Assembly (NCBI RefSeq): GCF_040115645.1
Contig: NC_089559.1
Coordinates: forward strand, 558,001-622,000
DNA length: 64,000 nt
Origin: Euwallacea fornicatus
Taxonomy: Eukaryota > Arthropoda > Insecta > Coleoptera > Curculionidae
Direction: 5' to 3'
In this document: in pieces, positions 46,867-59,580 of the stretch
How positions within the stretch are numbered: the stretch's first letter is position 1
How the letters are laid out: every line of letters starts with the position of its first letter
Position numbers and translations under genes: made by a program
Notes under the pieces: model-generated
What the model saw: the letters and a program-made list of their open reading frames with translations, nothing else
What the model was told of the DNA's origin: nothing
Databases searched by the model: none

Positions 46867-47010
46867 AGCTGAAATCGATGTCGCCGACGTTCTCTGAGGA
46901 TTCTGGAAAGCCATCGAGCACTTGCCAGGAAAACAGGCAAGGCCCATTTACGACGACGGTGCAAATCAGGAAAAGGGCTGGAGAGAACTTGGGAATCATC
47001 TTGTCAGCTG
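46867..47010 (+). CDS. Exon encoding a linker and the start of a PDZ-like domain
   Basis: The acceptor CCTCCTTTTTAG precedes 46867 and the donor is GCTG|GTAAGT. The exon is two bases, 47 codons and one base. Joined in phase to the exon at 25819-25961, it continues the linker with a Ser/Pro-rich stretch ('SMSPTFSEDSGKPSSTCQ') and then 'TTTVQIRKRAGENLGIILSA', which fits the first strand and carboxylate-binding loop of a PDZ domain ('V.I.K..GE.LGI.L..G'). The rest of the domain must lie in a later exon starting with two bases, which I did not find before 64000. The gene is not identified. Confidence 0.6.
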
Positions 47011-50000
47011 GTAAGTTTCCATTGTTTAGCTGTCCGAGATTCGGTGGTGGGAACTATTCCTCGCTGATAAAAGTATTTCAAGAATTTACAAGACATTCAC
47101 TCCTTAAAGTGGCCGGTGGATTTGCTGTAAATGTCCGAAAAATATATGTAAAAGTGAAAAAAAAACAAATATTTACATGTTTATTCTGATTATCACATCA
47201 ATTCTGGGAGCATTTTTAATAAAGTTTTGTGGAATTGCGTTGTATTATTGCAGTTTTTTGACAAAAACGGATTTTCCGACAAAAATTTAAAAACGAATTA
47301 TAGTTAATGTTTACTGATGGACAAGTACTTAATATGGAATTTCGTGGAAAATTTCTGGTAAAATTTAGCATTTTGCTCGTAAAAAGTTTCCGAATTTACA
47401 ATCACTGTTTTCAGTGCTGGATGTAAAATAAATTCGCCGTAAAATTTCAATAAGCGAAAAATATGGGATATAAGGGGATTCTATCTACATGACGATTCCA
47501 GCGACACTCAGCTACGCAGCGGGGATTTTATGGTCCTTATTTATGTCCCATTTCCAGAAATACGAGCCTGATCCAAATAATAAATAGAGATCAAAAGGAA
47601 GTGCAGAATCCGGGAATAAATATCCGACTTTGGAAGCTATTTCCAGACGTCTGGCATGGACCAGATATAGATGCCTGAAATATGAAATTAGTAATTTAAG
47701 TTCCATTTCGATGTGTCGATGATGCATCTTTAGCAGATGAAACTATCCATTACTGTCTCTCCATTGTTGTCAGTTCCCAACAAAGAGAAATCGGATAATG
47801 TGTTTGCTCACTTTGCCCAACGTTTATTCAGTCCTAAAAATACAGAGGGCTGGCAACCAAACACTTAACTAACAGAGCGAAAGGGGGACTGGAAAATCTG
47901 GCACGTAAAAGTTTCAACTTTAAAGGCATAGGCTCGAATACCCGACACCTCCCTTTATCCAGGAATCCAGGGAGGGTGTCTGTTTATAAATTCTTAAGCT
48001 TGCACACACTTAACGACGTCGTTGACGGCTTTGCAGTCACACGGGCCATACAAACGCATCCGGTGCCAGCACTCCTGGATACACAAAGCCGTAAAGGGAG
48101 AAAACTGGAAAAACAGTGGAGTGTAGCAGGAAACAAAATAAACGAAATTTGTCAAAATCCCATTTTGATTTTTTTTTGTTGCTTAGCTAACACTTTCCCG
48201 GTAAAGTGGACAGAGTTTTTCTTTAATGAAACAAATTTTTTCAGGAAATTCCAACTATTTTCATAAATTTTCCTTTTGAAAAAACGAAATCGGTCTAAGC
48301 CTTTCTCATTTGCAGTGGCGTTCTTCAAACTGTTAACACATTTTTCTCTTTCAATTTTCATATTTGACGTGGCGTTTTTTCAGCTTTCTCGAGTCCTGAT
48401 CCCGCTATGATCAAAACAACTTTGAAATGTGAAAAAGTGAGTTGTCTGCTAAATTTGAATATATGAAAAATGTCTTATCTGCAGGTCGTATGTTATGAAC
48501 TTTTAACATGCTTTCCGACTTCACTTTCCAATCTTTATAGTTCGTTTTCAGCATTCGAATTTTTTAGCCGAAAAGAGGTCTTCAACAGAGTTCGGTCTTT
48601 TTGCCTCTCTCGGTCGTGGTTCCATCTACCGTGCTTCAGCTGACAATTCAGGAAAATAGACAAAAATCCAACAGAAACCACAAACTACAGATTATATGTG
48701 GCGCCATCTTGGGGAACGCGTGTCTAATTAATTGCTCTTATATTTTGCATTTATTGATATTATTTGCATTGCTAAAATTTGACTTGATTTTATCAATTAT
48801 TTGTTAAAATTCCAAATGAATAATTTTTGGGATTTTCAAATCAATTTTCGTCTCGAGGAAAAATTTTACTTGTGGCGGATTTCTAAAAGCGTTATATTTA
48901 TACATCGAAACAGCCCCTACAAGAATATTTCCCGGTATTTTCCGGTCAATTTTCAACGACAGAAATAGGAGGATTATGGAGAATAATTTACGGAACGCCT
49001 CTGGAACGTGACACCTCCAGTGAATATCCAGAAACGTGTTTTAAGGGGAGAACGAAAGCCTTCTTCGGTGTGTTGCGTGTAAATATAGATAGTATATTAT
49101 GAGTTTTAACGACCTCCGTTATATTTATAAATGGACTTCTGTATATTTTATTGAGTCATATTCACAGATGTTATGTTTGCACCTTAGGCAGGTCCGGGCT
49201 AGAAGTTTTTGCCGCCGTTTCTACACTGTTTTCTACAACGATTTTGGTGGATTTGTCATAGTTAACCGAGGAGGTTCGTTACGACAACCAACTCGGAGGG
49301 TGACTGAAAAACGGTCAATTTATCAAGATGGCAGCTCTTTTGCATCCAAACCCGACACGGTCGTAATAATACGAGCTCGGTTTTAGTGTAGTGTAAACAC
49401 CTACAGCCATGGCAGCGTGCATTACACATTATTAATGGACGATGTCGCTGAAGCTGAAATAGTTCCAGTCAGTGATACGTTTCGAGTCGTTGCTATCACA
49501 GCTTTGTCACTTCAGCGTATACATATTGCCTCTTTATGACCCATTTGCTAGGGGTGACACATCCGGGGTCCAGAGCACGTTATTAGTTTAAATTTCTCAA
49601 AATAATCAACAGAGATTTAAAAGTGTTTCGTTTCAGTAGTAATGAGAGCGGTAGACCGAAAGTGGCCTGTCTCCGCCGATAAATGTCGTCAGTGTCAACG
49701 TCATACGTCAACAGTACCGACATTAGTCACTAAATAACGACGTGGCGGTACTGTCATCCGTTATTTATAATGGGATAATTCATGAAGAGGTCGAAGCTAG
49801 GATAGGTGAGTTGTGATGGCCACGCCCTAAAAATAAGTAGGGTAAAAGCAGGCACATTTAAAATTAACCTCCCACATTGCGGTAACTACATGCTTGCTGA
49901 TAAAAGCATGTGGTTAGCTGACATAGTGGTAGTACGGGTTATGAGGGTCCAAACTGAAAATAGGCTATCATTTAATAACAAATATCGCAGGGGCGTAGAT

Positions 50001-50164
50001 AGCGTTCGTCATGGTTAACAAATGGCAATTATTGGCAGACGACAATTATTGTTATTATTGACAAAAGACCTCGATTCTAGAGGACGTCGATAAGGCTTAA
50101 GAAGCGTTTTTGCGGTTAAAGAAACATTATAAATGTAAAATTCTAAAGGAACGGGCACTAAACA
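47011..50164. other. Noncoding stretch
   Basis: This is probably intron of the PDZ gene. A segment at 48384-48436 has a good acceptor (GGCGTTTTTTCAG) and donor (AAAAA|GTGAGT) and the phase expected after 47010, but its 17 codons do not look like the next part of a PDZ domain. Nothing else was recognised. Confidence 0.4.
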
Positions 50165-50870
50165 GGCAATTTTTGGCAAAGGAAGAGATGCCGAAAATAT
50201 GAGGGCAATTTGTAACTTCAGCCAGGAGTTGCGAATAACAGTAACCCCCAGATTTAGAATATAATATCTATTTGAGTGCTCGAGCAAGCTTCAAAATTAA
50301 CAACGACGACACGAACGGTCCTAGAAAGTTCGTTTTTCATAGAGATGAGCTTAGAGCCTAGAACCTAGAAGAAAGACAGTAAAAACATATAATTCGCTAC
50401 ACTTTCTCTCGATACAATTTATACTTATTATATATAGATTTAGGGTGAAAAAATTTATGGGTAGAGGTAAAATTTATAGCTTAAAGGCTTCGGAATGTTT
50501 CTTTTTTTATAGAGATTTGACTCAGTACCCACCTAAAAGATACTGAAAATATGGGTTCAATTCACAACTTTTGTTCAAAGTTATGAACACGAGTAATAGG
50601 GCATCACGAAGATTTATAATACCTACTTGAGGGTTCGGGCAAGTTTCAAAATTTATAACCTCGAAGTGAAAGGTTTTAGAAAGTTCCCTTTTGATATAGA
50701 CATGACACAATATATACCCTTAAAATGCTGAAAATATGGGCACACCTCGCCACTTTAGCCAGAAATTATGTGTAGCAGTATGATAGGAACCACCGAGCTT
50801 CAAAAGTTTCATCCAACGATTGGAGCAAGCTTCAAATGATGCTTTAATCAATAGAGAGCAAGATCATTGC
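50165..50870. repeat. Decayed tandem array, four units of ~170 bp
   Basis: Each unit carries in order a 'CTGAAAATATGGGC'-like block, 'GAGCAAGCTTCAAAATT' or close relatives, and 'TAGAAAGTTC..TTT..ATAGAGAT'. Using the last block as anchor, units end at about 50340, 50510, 50697 and 50852, giving spacings of 170, 187 and 155 bp. The second unit is the most degraded. This looks like a short satellite remnant. Confidence 0.65.
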
Positions 50871-52040
50871 AAAACTAACTGACTCTTTTAATGCAAATTT
50901 ATGCATTTATTCTGAACATATTCAACATCGAAATGAAATAATAATGTACGGCAAACATCAATATTGTGCTTTCCTTTGCTCTGTCCGTTCCTAATTTAGA
51001 GCTATTTTTCCTTTATATCATATATGTTTTAACAGCGTCATACAGCCAGTCTGGATCAGCTGGAGTATCAGCGCAACCTCTCGCGATCAAATATGAATTT
51101 TCACGATCCGAAAGATATATTCATTTTATAGGATTAGCGGCGACAATCTGGATATATACGAATGGTCGATGTCCAGGAATAAATAAGTTAACAAAAATAC
51201 CCAGATTTTGACCAATATTATGAATGACAGAGTAAACATGGCAACTTTCCAGCTGCATTTCAACATACTCTGTGAACGACTTCACGCTAATAATCACACA
51301 ATCGGCTACTTAAAACCGTTTTAATGTGCAGTTAACACGATGCTGGACAAGAGAAACAATTTTTTTTGCGCAAATTGGATTTGTAGGAAACCTTCAGGAA
51401 GGTCAATAAATCTTTTCACATAACGAGCCAGTTTCTGGCTTCTCATTCTCTCATCTGGTTAGTGTTAATGGATTGCTCGCAACTATCGAATTTCCTTTAT
51501 GTATCGATTTTGTCTTTACACACATACATTAATACAAGTTCTGCTAAGTAACTTCATTGAAACTGAATCTCGAAGCAAAAGTGCGGAGATCTTCGTCATA
51601 GATAATAAAACACATTTCGCAGCAAGTTAGATTAGACCGAACAAATGGCTTTCATTATCTCTCATTTCATTTCCCTCCAGTGTAGGTTTGTTTCGTCCTT
51701 TTTGCAATGGAAAGCAGTTAATAATTCCGCAGTTATTGCCATAACATTTGACACGAAAATTGGAATATAAATCCAGGGTCGTACTAAGAAAGCATTAAAT
51801 CCTCTAGAGTAAACCTTTCAAGTGTTTAATGACATAGCCCTGGAAGACGAAGACACCGTTTTAAGCCTTCGCATTTCCTTTCAACAATTCCAGCACGATC
51901 GTCCAAAAATAGAAGGAAAAAGGGACAAAATACGGAGACTGTTTTCGCACAAAACTTAAGCCGCGCAGCGTGGCGGTAATTAGCTCGACACAAAAATGAA
52001 ACGGAGCAATAAGAGCAGTTCGAGTGTTCTCGGAGCCAAT
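50871..52040. other. Noncoding stretch, nothing recognised
   Basis: AT-rich sequence with no transposase, exon or repeat that I could support. Confidence 0.4.
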
Positions 52041-52049
52041 TTGAGTGAC

Positions 52050-52662
52050 AGTAATGGAAAGTGTCTCGCTAGATAGATCGCAGTCCATTTGTAAAGTTGA
52101 CTGAACCAGCCAGAAATAAAAGTACTCCTTTATTGCCTTATTCCCTTCTATTTTTCCGCAGTCGCTTTTACCGCCGCTATTAGAAACTCTCGTTTTTCCA
52201 CTAATCGCTCCCTGAATTGACACGAATAAACCAACTAATTAGAAAAAAAAAGAAAAACACTGGACGCAATCGTTTCAATTTGTTCAATCCGTCCGTCTTT
52301 CTCGTAGTTCAAATCAGCGTTGACAGGTGACGGCGCCATTGCTCCGACGGTGACACGACCAAAGACATTGTGATGCTCATAGATGGCGGTCCCGAAGCCC
52401 TACTCGTGCGTGCGCGCGCGTGTGTGTGTGTGAGTGAGATAAAGCTAATTGTGGTAAAAGCAACACTAAATACCCGATTAATTGCCATAATTTCTTCATT
52501 TGTGTTAGAGTAAAGACTTTCATGGGACGTTGACGTTGATGGAAAGTATTGCGCTCATGTGGACCCGTGATGAATCGCTCTCCATTTGTAAAGTTGGCTC
52601 AACCAGCCAGAAATAAAAGTATGTACTCCCTTATTGCCTTCCTCTCTATTTTTCGGCATTCG
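52050..52662 (+). repeat. Pair of direct repeats ~500 bp apart with a GT/GC tract between
   Basis: 52050-52160 and 52538-52662 share 'CCATTTGTAAAGTT', 'CAACCAGCCAGAAATAAAAG' (with one change) and 'TATTTTTC.GCA'. They explain why the overlapping - strand frames look alike ('WLVQSTLQMD' versus 'WLSQLYKWR'). Between them lies a GCGCGCGTGTGTGTGTGTG tract at about 52410-52432. Confidence 0.65.
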
Positions 52663-55600
52663 CCTTTCTTCCCCCAGAAAAACGAGCGTGTAATCGTTAT
52701 TGGGATGTTTGGGAAAGTGGCGAATCGTGTCAGAATCTACTTTTTTCCAAAAGGGACTATGAGGTAACCGATAATATGGTCGATTAAGAGAAGGTAGACA
52801 AATAGCGACCCCACTGCTGGGGAGACGAAGTCGTCGCTTTTGGAGTTCTGACACAAATGTGAAAAATCGGACGTTTTTCTTCAAATTTGGGCCTCGAATG
52901 CGTTCTAAATTTATATATCGACAAATTTAAATGAAGTTATAATTTAATATAAGTTTATACGTCACTACTGAAGCTACGTCCCTGCGGCCATTAAAAGGTT
53001 ATGAATTATTTGTTTTATGCGGGTCTGGAAAGTCGATTTTAAAAACGGCAGTGGCTACACCGAAGGGGTTTTTAAGTGAAATCCAGTTTAGGATATTTCA
53101 AGCCTTGTCGTAAAGCATTCGGCACAAAATCAAAATCTACAATGGAGCAAATAATTTATTTTCAAAAAAAACCTTTAACGCTCTGTGTCTACATCAAATT
53201 TGCAATATTTAGTAATGTTTAACGAAAACCTAAACCGTGAGTGGGTTATTAAGAATTGGAGAAGCTACAAATCTAAATCGCATAATCTGCAAAGTGGTGC
53301 GAATGTTTAACGAATTCGGCGCTTCAAAAACACTCCGAATTTTTCGTTTTTATCTGGAATCAAGATTTAGCTTGGAATTAAGTTCAGGCGCACCTCGTCA
53401 CACTTTTGCAAGTCTTAAAACCTGGGATCAAGGCTAAACTTAACCGATTTCCTAGTTTAAACTTCAGGTCGTCAGTGCCGTACCTAAAGAGGGAAGTACA
53501 TTTTACGAAACTTAAAACTCCTGAAACGCTAAACCCTAAATTTTCAATTAGCCGATCCCTTGAGAGACACCACTGGCATCTAACAGTGCACAGGAACCAA
53601 CGCTGAATAAAGTAATTTATCGATTTGTTGAGACGCCGCTGGTTTTTCGAGTTGCATTCAGATGCATTTCGCAGTACATCAGCTGAGAATTCGAAGTCTT
53701 CAACGGCGTGTCAACGTAAATTTTTGAACCGTTTTCAGGAAATCCCCGAGACCCGCATTAAATCCGCATACCCCGATAGAGGTCGTGGAAACCTGGAAAA
53801 AATCTAGCTTCAAATACCGTTTTCGAACACTCGAAATTATTACATAGAACCAGTTAACATTCGTCGGTCGTTAATAAATTCGTCGGCGAAAAGAAAATTT
53901 TCAATTGGTCAGCCATGGTCCAAAATGTTACATACCGACGCTCGGCGTCAGCAAACTGGAATTAGCGCGTTCAATAAAGGAAATCGAAATGGAAACCTTA
54001 ATAATAGAAGTGTTTCTGTCTAACATGGAAATGAAATTGATTCTGCATCTGTATTAGTGGTGCGAAACGGACGCCAACAAACTGACCCGAGCGTTATCAA
54101 TGTTTACAGTCTCCATTCAGCGTTATAACCGGAGACGATAAATTAAGAAATTTTAATAACTGTGACAAATTTCCAGAACGAAGCGAACCTTCCAACTTCC
54201 ATTAAAACTGTTAACGAGCCGTTCAACCATGGAGCCATCCCAGATATGGCCCGTTCATTATGCAGGCAAGAGGTTGCTGAATTTTAATGAAGCTCAAATA
54301 TCTGATTAATATACTTTGTGAAGGGCGCCACGTCCACCCCACTGGATCGTCTTGTTTTTTTTTTCGGTGTGGGCCAACTTCCTGGCATATTTACCTGGCT
54401 TCGAGTAAAATAAAAATAACTGGATAGCGCACATGTTTGACTCGAAAGTTCGGTTTATCCAAGAGGCCAAAAATAAACACGCGCCAGCGTCTATGAGCTA
54501 CAACACTGGCCAAACACTTTCGGATCTTCCGCACTTCGGGTCGACGTTTCAAACTCTCGGAATACTTAAAATACTTGAAAAGTGCCCGTTTTTCTGGATT
54601 TATTAGTGCGTGGGTTTGAGTGCAGTGGACAATGGTCGAATGAGGATTTTTCCTACTCAAAAAGTAAAGGCGGCCAATTAGGACGGAAGCTTTTCCACGA
54701 AGTCGAAAACATTTGCATAATGAGCCATAATCACGCTCCCAACTTTCCAACACACTACATATTTCTTTAAAAGCGGCAGAATTTCCTCCTTTTTGGACTC
54801 CGATACCTCGACAGGGCTGAAAGTTTCCTTATAAAGCTCTACTGAGCATAAATATGAACTTTTTAAGTTTCTTTCATCAACTTCCACCGTGAACGGAAAC
54901 TTCGTGAAGGAAGCACTAATAGAAAAGCTAATTTGTCGATTATTGTTTAGATGGCACCACCTATAGCTAATTAAGTTCACGCAGCCCACAATGCTAAGCC
55001 CAGAGACTGTTTCTTGCTACAACATCAGTGTTTCTTATTGATTGAACCTTTAGATGTTTTCCTATATATATATATATATATATTTAAGTTTGGTCTCAAT
55101 TCCAAAACTAAAACTTCTCTCGGTAAAATATCCGGCGAACAAGTTAAAACTTTCCTCAGGAACTTAGAGAGAATTCTCATAGAAAACAAATGGAGGTTTT
55201 TGAAGTTGCTTAAATCCTTCTTAAGAATCAATGATGGGCGTGTGGCAGACCCAGCGGTTGCGATACATCAGGCTGATTCAACTTTTGCTCTGTTTATAAA
55301 TGGGTTCGGTAATAATTTAGGCCAATTAACTAATGAACTTATATTCGGCCAATTAAACGAACCGACTCTGGGTTTTCGGAAATTAGTAAAATTTAATTAA
55401 TTGAAATGATCTATTATTCAACTCTAATCAACCTGTAACGAATGGAAATTCATATTACTCTATTAATAATGGTAATAGCGGCAGACGCAAGAACTCTTCT
55501 TCATTTCGTTTAAACAAAAGTTCCGCTTTTGGTAATTTATAGAAAAACGTCTGTTAGGTGGTACCTCTTGCCACCCTCGACAGCCCCTAAACCAGTTACT

Positions 55601-58600
55601 TTGTAGAACTAATAACCCTAACACGTGTGGTGAGTAGATGAGCGAAACGGGGTTAGTTACGGCTTAATTGATTCCATAAGTGAGTAATAAAGAAAAAAAA
55701 TGCTTCAATCAGTTTTTAAAGAGTGTTAAAAGTTGCGACGCCACTGACTTTAGGGAACTGTTTAACGCTAAATGCTGCCTGCAAAGAAAAAACAATTTTT
55801 TCCTCTTCTGTAAAATACAGGAGTGTGTTAAGGGGATTTGTGGGCCAATGATTTTCGAAAAAATATTTTGCGACGAACGTTCTCCGCGAACGGGAAAGTG
55901 TAAGTTCTGCTTTCGTGGGAGGTTTTAGGATGAGTGGTAGAGGGTGCCCCGTTATAAACGCCCCCTGTTTAAACCGTTTCACCAGATTCTTCATTGCCCA
56001 TTTCGACCGCTTTTAAGCAAGAGGTCCATGATATTTGATCCGGCGCCAGATTTGGGCCGAAACATCTGCCAAAACGGCATCTGAAGAGCTTCATCTCCGT
56101 TTCATCTTGGGGCCGCGAGGGCAGAGCGAAGCTCTATTTTTTTTTTTTTTTTTAAATTTATTTCGCACTAGTTAAACCAACGATGCGATGGTGTACGACT
56201 ACCTGACGGCATATTGCACCGAATGTGCTCGATAAGTATAAAACTTCCATTTCGTTCAGGAGCGTGCGCCCACGGGGACATTTTTATGCCTTAAATAAAA
56301 AATTTCGTCGATTTTCGAAAATACACTACGACTAACGCGACCCATTAATAAGCTCATTTAAATGTCTCGCGTGTCCGTAGTTGCAGAGGTCGTCATTAGA
56401 TGGCGCCTCTGCTTGCAACATCCGACAGCTTTGAAATGAAATCCCTCTATGTAGCCTCGACGTGTGAAGAGTAAGACGGTGCCGTTCGCGGCATGTAGAG
56501 CGGCAAATAATTACACGAAACGAAGCAAAGGGAAAAATGATATGTCGCCACCTATGCCCACATATTTCGCGTGTTTAATAATCTATCATGGGCCTCCAAC
56601 AAAGAGGACTGCTCTAAATATGCATCAAAGTGGCTCCGCTCTCGTTTTTAATCGAACCTAATGGGAGACAACGACCTGTTGTAAAAATCTGTAAATAATT
56701 ACTTTGTAGATTGGAGCTAATGGGTTTCGTGAAAGCTCACAGCACCTTCGAATGCACGTCCATTTGCTATAAATAAGTTACGCACTGTTTAAAGTAGCTG
56801 CCAGCTAAATGTGGCTATAATAGAGCTATATTACATGCTCTTTTTGTGTCATACTTAAAGCTTTATAGGCAAAGTAAAATGCTTTAGTAGCAAAGTTTAA
56901 TTCGGGTAATAATAAATAATTTAGAGTTACCTGAAACAGGAAATGCAAATTTCACTGAAAAGGCAACTAAACCACCCTCCAATCTCAGGCCATTATTGCA
57001 AAGTTTCCTCCCCGATTTGCAGCTTCCATTTGCATCTAATTAAAGCATTTCCAGGTAACATGAAGTACACACATACTTCCGTGTGTGCGAAATGCATAAT
57101 AAACTTCCCTTCCAGAAAATCAAGGAATGTAAATTAAATTTGAAAGTTTCTCTCTTTCGCCTCAGAATTAGGGGCGACTTTACAGGACTTAACAGTCACC
57201 TTGTCCGATTCGAGACTATTTATCAACCCTGGCAAAATCTAATGGCTTCGGCTTCGGAATCCGAATTTCAAATGTGACCCTAAATCAAACAGTTCTAGAG
57301 CATTGTCGATCCAATAAATTAGTCCTAATGAACTTCGCTGTAATTTAGTGCCTGGACTACCCTCACCTGCTAATGGTCCTTGAAGAGTTTGGACAGTGGT
57401 CAGGATAATCTTCCGAATTTTATGGGGTCCTTGATGGAAATCGATTCGGTTTCTCCATCGAGACGTCCCAATTCACTAAGATTTAATGAAGCAAATTCCA
57501 ATATCTCATCGAGCGAAGGAAGCGGGGCTCAGAATGAAGTTATTGCACAATGGAACCGATAATGGAGAAAAGAAATTAAGAGCGATAGCAGCGTACCTAG
57601 CGGGGACCTTTTGAAGTTCATTTGTCGTCACGAATTAGAGCTGGTAAATAAACACGTTTTGTTGTTGAGGGAAGGACTCGTTTGGCTCGTAAAATGATGC
57701 CCTAAAACAACCAAAAAATACAAAAAGGACATGATTAGAAATCAATTTCGCTCCTTTCTTAGAGAGCCATTGATTTTAAATCAAGAAAGCACTTCGAGGA
57801 ACGATAGGAACGATGCATTTATCTCTCTTTACGTCCAAAACAATCTTTAAATTTATACTTACGTTAGACAAGATTATGATCCCTTTGTGATATTATTGAC
57901 ATAATGGCGAAGGTGGCTCGGAAGTAAAATACACACGCACAAAAAAGTAAAAGGGAGCGAGCATTTTTCCATTTATAGAGATCACTTACACTAAAATACT
58001 TATAGAAAATGATTGGCAATTCAGAGTATCATTATAAAAATAATAAAAGTGCCCAGTTCGTTTCTGCCTTCCTTGACAGGAGAGCTATTCCATTTATTGA
58101 GAAATTTTATGGCAAAATATTTCCCGATAATCATTGGCGAATCACAAAGTTTTTGAAATTTAGTCGAGCAAGACATTATACTCATATGCTCACAACGTGT
58201 TGGGTACCACTGCTTTCGAAGGTGTCAAATGCGACGCGGTGACGCCACTTCGTGTATCGAAAATCTTTTTTTGACAAAATTATATGCTCTATTGTAGGAC
58301 TCTTGACGCATTGGTGCAGGAACCAGGAAAGCAACAAGGAATTCTTTGCGTAATGGCGAACTAATCACTACACGTTGTGGCATGTTTAATATACAGTTTT
58401 CAGTGGCGTCTGGTTGTAAAACGTTGTGTTTATGCGTTTTAACAACTTCATCCGACCAATTCGAGTTCTATTTCCGAACTGAGACTACTCGGTGGCATTT
58501 GAAACGTTTAAAAAGTGTAATCCATTCGGGCCCAAACAATAAACAGAACTCTTTCGGGAGCGGTTTTCATTGTTTGGTTTCGGGAGCTAATTATAACCAA

Positions 58601-59365
58601 ATTGACTGCCATCGAGAGTTAGTCTGTTACCGAGGGAAATGAACTTGAAATTTTTTATGTCTTAAAAAATAAAATTTGATAATATTTGCTTTAATACAAT
58701 ACTTCCAAAGACTTTGAAATTTTTCGAAAATTTACGAATTAACGTAATTTTTGCATTACCGCCATAACCTCCAAACAAAAGAGACAACGTTGCCATTTAT
58801 TACCAAAGACTAAACTGTTTGCCTGATGACCAGAGCTGTGTTGCCACTAGTATTACTATAGGTATTTTTACCACGGGAAAAATTTGGAGTGCCCGGAGCA
58901 TATATACAGAGTGTCTCAAATTTTATATTGCATTTTTCTATATTCTAAATTGCAAAAAGTTCCAAAAGCGGCTAAATCATCTTGAATATTGATTTACCGT
59001 CCCTGTCTCTAAGTCACTTCGTCGTCTTCTTGCGAGGAATAGAAGAGAAACGCGACGTTGTCAGACTGCTCCTAATTTTTCTTTTTAAGAAAATATTATC
59101 TCACGAAGGTCAGGTATTTCAGCACAAATTATGATATTTTTATTGTCCGCAAGTAATGTGGCTGATTTAATCCGAATCGACTAAGAAGGATGAAATTACT
59201 ATGATTAAACACTGTTGGCAACGCTGACTGCGCGATATAAAAGCGAAGTACAATGTTGCCACATTGATACTTTTCTCCCGTTTTGAAATAAAATAATTTT
59301 TCCAAACGATCTGATCCAACTCGTCCATTGAACCAAGCTGATTGGCCGCCTTTTTTGACGAATAG
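52663..59365. other. Noncoding stretch, no confident gene
   Basis: Open frames such as 55014-55400 (128 codons) and 54391-54753 on the - strand match no family and lack splice context. A short TA repeat occurs at about 55061-55082 and a T run at 56141-56152. This is probably intronic or intergenic. Confidence 0.4.
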
Positions 59366-59413
59366 AAAAATCCACGGCAAAATGAAATGCAACAAGACTG
59401 GCAACAATTGTAG

Positions 59414-59580
59414 AAGCCCGGGTGTGGTGCCAAAAATGTTCCAAAACTTGAAGCTCAGGCCCCGAGCAAGGAGCTTTTCTGGGCTGCCTCCAAAACCTGG
59501 AGGAGATCACTCCAACAAGCTGACGGGGAAACCCCCCAAGACCCCCAATTCCTCCCCCAAAGCCAAAGAGCGGCAGCGAC
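59414..59580 (+). CDS. Candidate Pro/Lys-rich exon
   Basis: A GC-rich block ends at a donor CGAC|GTACGT. Its frame reads 'SPGVVPKMFQNLKLRPRARS', then 'FSGLPPKPGGDHSNKL' and a tail 'KPPKTPNSSPKAKERQR', typical of a disordered linker. Codon third positions favour C and G, unlike surrounding sequence. Two acceptors in the same phase are possible, after TTGTAG (59413) or after GAATAG (59365). Both give a one-base start, which does not join directly to the exon at 46867, so at least one unseen exon would be needed if it is the same gene. The family is unknown. Confidence 0.4.

Noticed and set aside
48384..48436. Small segment with good splice signals and the phase expected after the exon at 47010
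   Set aside because: Its 17 codons do not continue a PDZ fold and there is no other support. A chance match is likely.
55014..55400. 128-codon + frame
   Set aside because: Begins in a TA microsatellite, has AT-driven composition and no homology that I recognise.
57397..57562. Ser/Asn-rich + frame after GGACAG
   Set aside because: Weak acceptor, no donor before the stop, and no recognisable family.
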